From positions 124,001-188,000 of the forward strand of contig OZ245887.1 in assembly GCA_965229545.1 (NCBI GenBank): 64,000 nt of DNA, in the 5' to 3' direction. Made by a program: the position numbers and the translations under genes. Below the pieces are notes generated by a model. That model saw nothing but the letters and a program-made list of their open reading frames with translations. It was not told where the DNA came from and ran no database searches. Origin of the DNA: Megaera sp965229545. Lineage in GTDB: Bacteria > Pseudomonadota > Alphaproteobacteria > Rickettsiales > Rickettsiaceae. Below are positions 56,191 to 64,000 of this stretch, in pieces. Every line of letters starts with the position of its first letter. The stretch's first letter is position 1.

Positions 56191-58836
56191 ATGACAAAAC
56201 TCACCACAACACAAATCAGAAGTACTTTCCTAGATTACTTTGTTAAAAATAACCATACTTATGTACCTGCCAGCTCTCTGATACCTGAAAATGATCCAAC
56301 CTTAATGTTTACTAACTCCGGTATGGTACAATTTAAAGACGTATTTACCGGTATCGATAAAAGAGATTATAACAGGGCTACTTCGAGCCAAAAATCTGTC
56401 AGAGCCGGAGGTAAACACAATGATCTTGATAATGTAGGTTATACCTCAAGACATCATACATTTTTCGAAATGCTGGGTAATTTTTCTTTTGGAGATTATT
56501 TTAAAGAAGAAGCCATTTATTATGCATGGAATTTACTAACCAAAGGTTTTTCAATACCTAAAGAAAAACTATATGTCACTGTATTTCATGACGACGAAGA
56601 AGCAATTATGCACTGGAAAAAAATAGCTAATTTAGCTGATGAAAGAATAATTAGAATTTCTAGCAATGATAATTTTTGGTCAATGGGAGAGACAGGTCCC
56701 TGCGGGCCGTGTTCTGAGATTTTTTATGACCATGGCGATAAAATATTCGGCGGTCTACCAGGAACCAAAGACGCTGATGGAGATAGATATATTGAAATCT
56801 GGAATCTAGTATTTATGCAGTTTGAGCAGATAAATAAGGATACTAGGATTGAATTGCCAAAAAAATCTGTTGATACTGGAATGGGGCTGGAGCGAATGGC
56901 GGCAGTAATCCAAGGAGTACATGACAATTATGACATCGATTTATTTCAAGAAATAATAGGCTATACCGAATCACTATTAAAAGTAAAAGCTAAAGGCGAA
57001 GAACTTTTTTCTTATAGAGTAATAGCAGATCACTTACGTTCCTCTGCATTCCTAATTGCTGATGGCGTTATGCCATCTAATGAGGGACGGGGATATGTGC
57101 TCAGAAGAATCATGCGAAGAGCGATGCGGCATGCTCATCAGCTAGGAGCATCAGAACCTTTAATGTATAAATTACTACCAAAACTTGTAGATTTGTTTGG
57201 TCATACATTTCCTGAACTAAAAAGAGCAGAAGATTTTGTTAGCAGTATTTTAAGACAAGAAGAGGAAAGATTTAAGGTTACTTTAGATAGAGGTCTAAAC
57301 CTCTTAGAAGATGAGACTAAAATTTTACCTGCTAATAGTACCCTATCTGGAAAAGTAGCGTTCAAGCTTTATGATACATATGGATTTCCCCTAGATTTGA
57401 CTCAAGATATACTAAAGAAAAAGAATATAGCCGTTGATACTGCTGGTTTTGAGCAAATGATGACCGAGCAAAAAGAACGGGCAAGAAGCGCTTGGATTGG
57501 TTCTGGAGAATCAAAAACGGATCAGATATGGTTTGATCTTTTATCTGAGTTCGGCTCTACTGAGTTTCTGGGTTATTCCCTTAATAGTTCAGAGGCGAAA
57601 GTTCTCGGTTTAATTACAAACGGTACCCGCATTAGGCAAATATCTGAAAAAGGTAAAAAATTTACTTTAATTACCAACCAGACCCCTTTTTATGGCGAGT
57701 CTGGAGGGCAAATGGGAGATATTGGCTTTATTACCTCTCTGCATGGTAAAATTAGGGTTCTAGATACTCTAAAGTATCTAGGAAAAATATATGGTCATAT
57801 CTGTGAGCTTGAGGAGGGGCTCGTTACCGAAAATGACGAAGTAAAACTTACCATTGATAGTTATTACCGTAAATCCCTTAGAATACACCATTCTGCTACC
57901 CATCTTCTCCATGCGGTACTTAGAAGTGTTCTAGGTAAGCATATTACCCAGAAAGGATCACTAGTAGCACATGATAGGTTAAGGTTCGATATTAACCATC
58001 CAAATAGCTTAACCACAGCTGAAATTGATCTGATTGAAGATAAAGTAAATCAAATTATAGTAAATAATTCACCTGTACATACCAAATTAATGTCTACTAA
58101 TTCTGCTATAGAATCTGGTGCTATGGCACTCTTTGGCGAAAAATATGAAAATGAAGTAAGAGTAGTTTCAATAGGTAATGAAGATGACCAAGATAACCCT
58201 TATTCTTTTGAACTCTGCGGCGGAACACATGTATCTAGAACCGGTGATATAGGGGTATTCAAAATAGTAAGTGAGGGTGCAATTGCTGCTGGTGTTAGAA
58301 GAATTGAAGCTGTTTGTAGCAGTTATGCTCTTTCTTTTATTCGGGAAAATGAAAAGTTATTGGCCACTATTGTAAATAACCTCAAAACTAATAAACAAGA
58401 TGTGGTACAAAAACTGGATTTTCTAATTCATAATAAAAAAGAGCTGGAAAAGGATTTAGAAAAAAAACAGCTAGAAACTTTATCCTTAACTATAGAGGAA
58501 ATTAATAGAATTGCTAAAAATGTAAATGGTATTAGATTAATATATAAGCAAATTGATAATGTTAATTCTAAATTACTGCGTATAGCAATACAAGATATGA
58601 TAAAAAATCATAATAATCTGGTTGTAGTATATGCTAGTAAATTAGATAACAAACTATCAGTATTAGTTGGTGTGTCTAAAAATATAACATCTGAGTATAA
58701 TGCCGGGGATATTGTAAAAAAATTAACTGGTTTTATTGGGGGAAGCGGAGGTGGACAAGCTGAGCTCGCCCAAGCAGGAGGTGGAGATATTGAAAAACTT
58801 ACAGTACTTGAAAAAGAACTACCTAGTTTTCTATAG
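56191..58836 (+). CDS. alaS: Alanyl-tRNA synthetase
   Basis: Charges tRNA-Ala and edits mischarged Ser and Gly. 881 residues, full length and uninterrupted. The class II core begins TTTQIRSTFLDYFVKNNH, with motif 2 in KSVRAGGKHNDLDNVGYTSRHHTFFEMLGNFSFGDYFK (~residues 68-106) and motif 3 in DTGMGLERMAAVIQG (~232). The editing domain has HHSATHLLHAVLR (~567) and the zinc-binding CGGTH (~677). The glycine-rich C-Ala tail ends GGSGGGQAELAQAGG. It diverges from the pilus-like operon across 184 bp. Confidence 0.98.
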   Translation: MTKLTTTQIRSTFLDYFVKNNHTYVPASSLIPENDPTLMFTNSGMVQFKDVFTGIDKRDYNRATSSQKSVRAGGKHNDLDNVGYTSRHHTFFEMLGNFSFGDYFKEEAIYYAWNLLTKGFSIPKEKLYVTVFHDDEEAIMHWKKIANLADERIIRISSNDNFWSMGETGPCGPCSEIFYDHGDKIFGGLPGTKDADGDRYIEIWNLVFMQFEQINKDTRIELPKKSVDTGMGLERMAAVIQGVHDNYDIDLFQEIIGYTESLLKVKAKGEELFSYRVIADHLRSSAFLIADGVMPSNEGRGYVLRRIMRRAMRHAHQLGASEPLMYKLLPKLVDLFGHTFPELKRAEDFVSSILRQEEERFKVTLDRGLNLLEDETKILPANSTLSGKVAFKLYDTYGFPLDLTQDILKKKNIAVDTAGFEQMMTEQKERARSAWIGSGESKTDQIWFDLLSEFGSTEFLGYSLNSSEAKVLGLITNGTRIRQISEKGKKFTLITNQTPFYGESGGQMGDIGFITSLHGKIRVLDTLKYLGKIYGHICELEEGLVTENDEVKLTIDSYYRKSLRIHHSATHLLHAVLRSVLGKHITQKGSLVAHDRLRFDINHPNSLTTAEIDLIEDKVNQIIVNNSPVHTKLMSTNSAIESGAMALFGEKYENEVRVVSIGNEDDQDNPYSFELCGGTHVSRTGDIGVFKIVSEGAIAAGVRRIEAVCSSYALSFIRENEKLLATIVNNLKTNKQDVVQKLDFLIHNKKELEKDLEKKQLETLSLTIEEINRIAKNVNGIRLIYKQIDNVNSKLLRIAIQDMIKNHNNLVVVYASKLDNKLSVLVGVSKNITSEYNAGDIVKKLTGFIGGSGGGQAELAQAGGGDIEKLTVLEKELPSFL

Positions 58837-58952
58837 CACATTCAGGATTTCTTCTATTTTAGAAAAGTTAGGATATTTATTCACTAAACGGAATAAAAAT
58901 TTCTAGCAGGTTATGGGTATAGGCCTCTCTGTACCTGTGCCATTTTCTTTCC

Positions 58953-59146
58953 CTAGAATATTATAACAGCAGTACCAGACGTAGCTAAATCTTCAGGTTC
59001 CAGATTTGTTACGAGGACTAGGGGTATACTAACTGAAGTAGTTTTGTTGTATTTGTTTCTCCCTCATAAGGAGTAGTAACCTACGCTGGAACAACTTGAA
59101 CAGCACTATCATTAGTTACTTTTGGACGTGTTATAGTCAAGGTCAT
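58953..59146 (-). pseudogene. Remnant of a small unidentified gene
   Basis: On the minus strand ATG 59146 opens MTLTITRPKVTNDSAVQVVP, then meets TAG, continues VTTPYEGETNT, and after a +1 shift reads TTSVSIPLVLVTNLEPEDLA to a TAG at 58953. Together they suggest a former protein of about 64 residues. The amino-acid makeup is coherent across the breaks, which is why I list it, but no family was recognised. Confidence 0.35.
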
Positions 59147-59269
59147 AGAACAATATTTCTTTAATTTATTTTATACACTTAATGGTTTAAAAAAAACTTT
59201 TAAACTTACTACTTATGGTAGTATAGCGTACTTTACGAATTGTATCAAATAAAATTTGGATGACTTAAG

Positions 59270-59596
59270 CTATTCATTACTGTTTGTTTCTTCTTCAGGA
59301 ACCTGAGGGGTTTCTGTACTTGATTTCTCGGTATTTCCCTCAAGAGCAGCTTGTTCTTCTTTTGTCCCTAAAGCATATACACATAATTCTTCTAAAGAAA
59401 CGCCGTTTTTTTCTGCTAATTCCTGAAGCTGACTCACAGCATCCATAACATCCCCGGGTATCATTCCACCACGTTGTTTTGAAAGCCAATCTGCTTGAAA
59501 ATGCAACGGATGATAGGAGTGTTCGGGTTTCCCGATAAAAATAGTAAATGGAGATAATTGCCCACCAAAATCACAATTAATTGTAAATTTTTTCAT
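59270..59596 (-). CDS. DUF2610 family protein
   Basis: 108 residues beginning MKKFTINCDFGGQLSPFTIF, with HSYHPLHFQADWLSKQRGG and DVMDAVSQLQELAEKNGVSLEELCVYAL. This pattern belongs to a small cytosolic family (DUF2610) found widely in Rickettsia and relatives, function unknown. The last 25 residues are acidic and low-complexity. It supports the rickettsial origin of the window. It is flanked by a decayed gene and a broken ABC transporter, so its intactness suggests it is under selection. Confidence 0.88.
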   Translation of the reverse strand: MKKFTINCDFGGQLSPFTIFIGKPEHSYHPLHFQADWLSKQRGGMIPGDVMDAVSQLQELAEKNGVSLEELCVYALGTKEEQAALEGNTEKSSTETPQVPEEETNSNE

Positions 59597-59730
59597 TTCA
59601 AAATACCCTTACCTAGAATAATTTTACAAATTATTATCACTTACCTAAGTTTAGTCAAAAAAAACGATAAATTAAACAATTTTGCACCGAAACAGGAAAA
59701 GATTTTTTAATAGCAGGGTTTCTAGCTTAC

Positions 59731-61063
59731 TTATACTTCTTGAAATTTCCACAATTTCTTGTACAGCCCCTTATGATTATGCAGTAACTCGTGGTGAGTA
59801 CCTTCTTTAATAATTTTACCTTTATCCATGATAAGAATTCTGTCCATATGTTTTAAAGTAGCAAGTCTATGAGCAATCGCAATAACTGTTTTCCCTTCAT
59901 TTTCAATAAGAACATTAAGACTTTCCTGAATTAATTTTTCAGTATGGCTATCAAGTGATGAAGTAGCTTCATCTAGAATCAGTATAGGAGCATCTTTTAG
60001 AATAGCTCTAGCAATAGAGATGCGCTGCCTTTGCCCGCCCCTGAAAGTTTTACTCCCCTTTCTCCTACGTAAGTTTGGTATTGGTGTGGTAATCCAACAA
60101 TAAAATCATGAATATGAGCCGCTTTACTTGCAGCTATAACTTCTGCATCAGTAGCATTCAGCCTCCCATATCTTATATTTTCTAAAATGGATCTATGAAA
60201 TAACATGGTATCTTGAGGAATAACTGCAATATTTTCCCGGAGAGAATCCGGGCTTATATCATTAATATTTTGGCCGTCGATAAGTATTTGACCCTTTGAC
60301 ACTTTAAAATATTTAAGCAATAGATTTACTAGAGACGATTTACCGGTTCCTGAATAACCAACCAAACCTATTTTCTCGCCAGCTTTTATTGTTAAATTAA
60401 GGTTTTTAAAGACTTTTTCTTCTGCGCTATAACCAAAACTGACCTCCTTAAATTCTATCTGCGGTCTGGTAATACTCAAAGATCTAACATTTGGCTGGTC
60501 AACATCAAGTTGAGGAGCATATAAAAAAGCGATAGAACTTCGTAAGTCCCTAATAATACGGACAAAATTCTGCATTGATTGAGTTATTCTCCAGGTTTCA
60601 TCTATTATCACTACCGAAATAGAAAAAACAAAAGCAAAATCTCCAACGCTAATTAGTCCATTTTGGCGTAGATGTACCATATAAAATATAAAAAATATTG
60701 TCATTATCAGAAAAAAATACACCGCTAACTACATTATTAATAAAAGCATATTTATAAAGAATAATCTGCTTTGGAATGAATTCTGTTGTGACTTGCTCAT
60801 CTAATTTCTTTAGTTCTATTTTTCGAGTAGCAAAAGATAAAACTGTAATGATATTGCTAATTTTGTCTGAGATCTGGCCAATTAGAGAATGTTTTGCTTC
60901 TGTCTCTGCAAAAGCAGCCTGATTTAATCTGACTGAAACGTTGTACATAATATTACTCCAGCCTTTAAATATTGAACTAACATTAGAGAAATGATATAAT
61001 GATATTGTATCAAGAGTAATATAATATTTGTTCTTTCCAGTTGTAAAATGTTGACTTAGGTAT
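59731..61063 (-). pseudogene. ABC transporter (fused permease-ATPase), broken
   Basis: The C-terminal two-thirds of an MsbA-type exporter half, inner membrane. Membrane-domain pieces: SVRLNQAAFAETEAKHSLIGQISDKI, then VYFFLIMTIFFIFYMVHLRQNGLISVGDFAFV. The ATPase holds Walker A (GLVGYSGTGKSSLVNLLLKY), the Q loop (VIPQDTMLFHRSILENIRYG), a spoiled signature (GVKLSG, then a shift, QRQRISIARA), Walker B (PILILDEATSSLDS) and the H-loop (AIAHRLATLKH). Breaks: a shift in a T run near 60710, a shift back near 60040 in the signature, a 67-bp IS630 mini-element at 60953-61019, and loss of the N-terminus beyond 61063. Confidence 0.85.
60953..61019 (-). mobile_element. 67-bp IS630 mini-element
   Basis: It has the first 67 bp of the IS630 element (TTACTCCAGCCTTTAAATAT onward) ending at AAGAGTAA, with TA on both sides (60951-60952, 61020-61021). 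The internal AGAGTAATA, which in full copies lies just before the transposase start, mimics the right end, so this can be read as a tiny element bounded by TTACTC and GAGTAA. It inserts a stop codon into the ABC transporter frame. Confidence 0.7.
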
Positions 61064-61300
61064 ATATGTTTTATTCAACTTTTTCAATTGCTTATTAAAT
61101 TAAAGCTCATTAGCTGTTAGATAAATGTTGTGCGCCAGGGGGTATACTAGGCCACTAAAAAAGAATCTGCGCCAAGCGTACTAGTCCACCCCTGCGCCAG
61201 GTGAGAAGTCCACTTTCAAAAGAAAAGAACAATGCTAATTTAGTTAATTTATTTGTTAACTAAATTAGAGTTTAAATTAAATTGAATGAGGAAATATAGT

Positions 61301-62791
61301 ATGTCAACAATTAGAGAAGTGCTGTACCAGCACATCAAAGGTAACAGCCAAAGACAGATAGCCAGATCATTTGATCTATCGAGGGATACAATAAGAAAAT
61401 ATATTGAGTTAGCAAGACAAGAAAATCTCAGTATTTTAGCTAGTGATTCTGAATTAAACAGAATAGCAATCAAGGTTGAAGAAAAATTATATAAGAACGA
61501 ACCTATACAGAAAGCATCTGCGATGATAATGCTTGCAGAATATAATGAGGCAATAGGGAACTGGCTAAAACAAAGAAGTATAACCCACACCCAAATTCGG
61601 CGTTTACTATTATCAGAAGGTGTGAAAGTAAGTAATCGGAGTATTAACCGATATATTCAAAAATTTTCCTAAGCTACCCAAGAGTACTATTCATATAAAG
61701 ACTGAACCGGGTCAAGAAGTTCAGGTAGATTTTGGTTATATTGGCAAGATTCAGGATGTTAATGGTAAAAATAGAAAACTTTATGCTTTTGTAATGACTC
61801 TGTCCCATAGTCGTTATCGTTACGTAGAGTTTGCTTTTTCACAGGACCAAGTTAGTTGGGCTCAGCTCCATGTAAATGCTTTCAACTTTTTTGGTGGTGT
61901 ACCCAGTAGAGTAATATTGGATAATTTAAAAGCCGGGGTCATTAAACCTGATATTTATGACCATACTTTAAATGAGACTTATTCAGAATTATCAAGGTTT
62001 TATGGTTTTACAATAGATCCAACTAAAGTTTTTAAGCCGGAGCATAAAGGCAAAGTGGAGCGCTCTATTAGGATAGTTAGAGAACAACTTATAGCCGGTA
62101 AATCATATAGCAATATTATAGAGGCTAATATTGAAGCGATCAAGTGGTGTAAAAATGAAATATCACATAGAATATGTACTACAACAGGATCAAAACCAAT
62201 TGATACATTTTTATTGGAAGAAAAGGAATGTTTACTTCCTATACCGTCAGGTATTTTTGATATGCCGATTTGGACTACCTGCACAGTACAAAAGATCACC
62301 ATTTTATGGTCAAAGGTAATTTTTATTCGGTGCCAACAAAATATATCGGGGAAGAGGTTAGTATTCGTATTGGGCTAAAAACCGTTACAGCCTATTATAA
62401 ACACCAGATCATAAAAACCCATCCGAGGAATTATAATAAAGGTCAATGGATTACCGACGAAAAAGATTACCCAAAATCTGCTTTATATTATTTAGAGAAT
62501 AATCCTGAAAAATGTTTAAGTTGTGCTAAAGGCATAGGTAATTCTACATACCAAGTAATAAGCAGAATTCTTGCATCAGGCGGTAGAATATCACTACGTA
62601 AAGTTCAAGGTATTTTAAGATTATCGCAGACATACGGTAATGACAGACTAGAAGCTGCATGTTTGCGAGCTGTGTCTTATGATAATTATACTTATGAGGC
62701 TATATCTAATATTTTAAAAAATAAACTGGATCAGTACTCTATTCCTAATATTGAAGGCGGCAAAGTGAAGAATATTAAGGCTAATGCTTAA
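61301..62791 (+). pseudogene. istA: IS21 transposase IstA, two frameshifts
   Basis: A DDE transposase of about 495 residues: helix-turn-helix (RQIARSFDLSRDTIRKYI), integrase core (QVDFGYIGKI; RVILDNLKAGVIKPDIY; EHKGKVERSIRIVREQL) and a C-terminal domain (HHFMVKGNFYSVPTKYIGEEV; GRISLRKVQGILRLSQTYG). A 2-bp deletion near 61664 (AAATTTTCC instead of AAAGCTTTTCC in the 3920 copy) and a one-base change near 62293 break the frame. ATG 61301 follows GAGGAAATATAGT. The two IS21 copies have damage in different places, so an active ancestor was recent. Confidence 0.9.
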
Positions 62792-62817
62792 ATATAGCTC
62801 TGATATGGAGGCTAATT

Positions 62818-63588
62818 ATGCCTAACTTGCAACTCGATAATTTGGTACAACAACTTAAGTTATCTGGAATATCTGATAGTTTGGATAGCAGGCTAAGGCA
62901 AGCCAGAGACGCTGCAATGCCATATGAAGAACTGCTTTTAATGCTATTCCAAGATGAGGTGGATAATAGAGATCAAAGCTCTCTGCAAAGAAGAGTTGTC
63001 CAAGCAAAATTTGAAGAAACAAAAACATTTGAAGGGTTTGATTTAAAACGATATTCACTCAAAATTAGACATGCAATTAATGACTTAATGACTGCAAAAT
63101 TTATCAAAGAAAAGAACCATGTAATCATTATGGGGCCGGTAGGTACTGGTAAAACGCACTTATCTCAAGCTCTTGGAATGTTAGCTTGCCAGCGCAATAA
63201 AAAGGTAAAGTTTATAAGGAGCAACGAACTACTTAATGAATTTTATCGCTCTAGAGCCGATTTTACTTATGATGTCATTTTTAAGCGATACACAAAAGTT
63301 GATTTATTGATTTTAGATGACTTCGGCTTAAAAACTTTGTCAGCAGAACAATCATCTGACTTATATGATTTAATAGCGGCCGTGCATATAAATGCTAGTC
63401 TGATCATTACCACAAATAGGAAAATTGAAACATGGGCAGAAATATTTTTTGATCCTGTTATGGCTAACGCTGCTTTGGATAGAATAGTTAATAATTCGTA
63501 TAGAGTAGTATTAGAGGGTGATTCTTACCGAAAAAATTTTACGCCAAAATTTAAAATGGAGGATGACAATATGATACAAAAAAGTTAG
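62818..63588 (+). CDS. istB: IS21 helper ATPase IstB, intact
   Basis: An AAA+ ATPase of 256 residues that helps IstA choose its target. Walker A GPVGTGKTHLSQAL (~residue 105), Walker B LLILDDFGLKTL (~residue 162), sensor segment SLIITTNRKIETWAE, and arginine-finger region ALDRIVNNSYRVVLEGDSYR. Length and order match the family. TATGGAGGCTAATT supplies the ribosome binding site. It lies 26 bp after istA. Without a working istA in the window it has no partner here. Confidence 0.95.
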   Translation: MPNLQLDNLVQQLKLSGISDSLDSRLRQARDAAMPYEELLLMLFQDEVDNRDQSSLQRRVVQAKFEETKTFEGFDLKRYSLKIRHAINDLMTAKFIKEKNHVIIMGPVGTGKTHLSQALGMLACQRNKKVKFIRSNELLNEFYRSRADFTYDVIFKRYTKVDLLILDDFGLKTLSAEQSSDLYDLIAAVHINASLIITTNRKIETWAEIFFDPVMANAALDRIVNNSYRVVLEGDSYRKNFTPKFKMEDDNMIQKS

Positions 63589-63646
63589 TATAAAGTGGAC
63601 TTCTCATCTGGCGCAAGGGGTGAACTAAAATACCTGGCGCACAACA

Positions 63647-63771
63647 TTTCTTTCTTAATATCTTGAGATCGCTTGGTGATAATTTTTTATTAGACATTTT
63701 GTTATTACTCTTGATACAATATCATTATATCATTTCTCTAATATTAGTTCAATATTTAAAGGCCGGAGTAA
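63647..63771 (-). mobile_element. IS630 5' fragment
   Basis: 125 bp identical in layout to the left end of the IS630 element in reverse: transposase codons 1-16, the leader, and the terminus GGCCGGAGTAA, followed by TA (63772-63773). The rest is replaced by the IS21 right end. The other part is not found beyond the left end of this IS21, so the pair does not reflect one clean insertion. Confidence 0.85.
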
Positions 63772-63773
63772 TA

Positions 63774-64000
63774 CCAAAAATATTAAGGGAAAAGTGCCGA
63801 AAGAATTAATAGACAAGTTTTTAGCAGATCCTGCTAACGGCTTAAGTGATCCTATTAATCTATTATCTACCATACGCATGACACTAAAACATGGCCACAA
63901 AATAGCTATTACCACCTTATCGGAATACCCAGAGGTAATGAAGCAGCTTTACAAAAATTAGACTTATCAGAAGATGAAATAAATAAAATTAAAATCATCT
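63774..64000 (+). pseudogene. Unidentified gene, truncated by IS630, frameshifted
   Basis: Plus-strand frame KGKVPKELIDKFLADPANGL, SDPINLLSTIRMTLKHGHKI, AITTLSEYPEVMKQ, then a one-base deletion near 63950, then ALQKLDLSEDEINKIKII to the window edge. The phrase around HGHKIAITTLSEYPEVMK recalls HAD-type hydrolase segments, but this is weak. The start is lost at the IS630 terminus. Confidence 0.4.

Larger units (their letters stand above)
61126..63646 (+). mobile_element. IS21-family element, full length (2521 bp)
   Basis: Ends are TGTTGTGCGCCAGG and CCTGGCGCACAACA. Further copies of the TGCGCC motif lie inside the left end (61168, 61193) and a GGCGCA inside the right end (63610), the multiple terminal repeats typical of IS21. 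It carries istA and istB. No target duplication is evident, and the right side joins an IS630 fragment. Confidence 0.92.

Noticed and set aside
1..64000. CRISPR array
   Set aside because: No regularly spaced short repeats with unique spacers are present. All strong repeats are IS copies.

Overview
The window is a 64-kb AT-rich piece of an alphaproteobacterial chromosome, most likely Rickettsiaceae (Rickettsia or a close relative such as Candidatus Megaira; I cannot choose between them). Four things support this. The str and rif operons form one minus-strand block, rpsL-rpsG-fusA-tRNA-Trp-secE-nusG-rplK-rplA-rplJ-rplL-rpoB-rpoC, with no tuf between fusA and tRNA-Trp, as in Rickettsia. A DUF2610 protein of the rickettsial type is present. 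NrdA is short, and a parE-ctp-rppH group follows it. The genome also shows the mix of intact housekeeping genes, decayed genes and insertion sequences typical of IS-rich rickettsial endosymbionts.

Layout. 1-8401 is a nest of mobile elements. An IS256-type transposase (type A) is split by a group II intron. The intron is cut by fragments of a second IS256-type element (type B). These are joined to an IS21 element and to IS630 copies. 8624-9717 is a frameshifted coiled-coil gene, and 10166-11297 is an IS630 copy. 11308-29843 is ordinary core genome: pth, rplY, rpoC, rpoB, the L12/L10/L1/L11 cluster, nusG, secE, tRNA-Trp, fusA, rpsG, rpsL, a metallo-beta-lactamase-fold hydrolase and a PAP2 phosphatase. 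29876-43915 is decayed accessory DNA: a glutamate-synthase-like pseudogene, an IS110 pseudo-element, IS256-B copies, an IS481-like fragment, a wrecked MASE1-CHASE-PAS hybrid histidine kinase lying upstream of intact idi and Hpt genes, and a wrecked GDSL autotransporter. 44058-51523 returns to core genes (nrdB, nrdA, parE, ctp, rppH). 51734-56006 is a minus-strand operon resembling the inner-membrane part of a type II secretion or type IV pilus machine, interrupted by IS630 and frameshifts. alaS, a DUF2610 gene and a broken ABC transporter follow. 61126-63771 is a full-length IS21 joined to an IS630 fragment, and the window ends in a partial gene.

Mobile elements. One IS630-type element (1132 bp, TA target, imperfect ends beginning TTACTC) occurs as five full-length or nearly full-length copies and three fragments. 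One fragment is a 67-bp mini-element with both ends and TA flanks. One IS256-type element (about 1371 bp) occurs as two full-length copies plus several fragments. Every copy that covers the sites carries the same two +1 frameshifts in its transposase. IS21 occurs as one full-length copy and two remnants.

Regulation visible in the sequence. A promoter followed by an intrinsic-terminator hairpin lies in the rpsL leader. Terminator hairpins also lie after rplL and, unusually, between rpoB and rpoC. A NrdR-box-like site lies between nrdA and parE. Several decayed genes carry small indels in homopolymer runs, some in compensating pairs, so part of the pseudogene load could be sequencing error and needs read-level confirmation.
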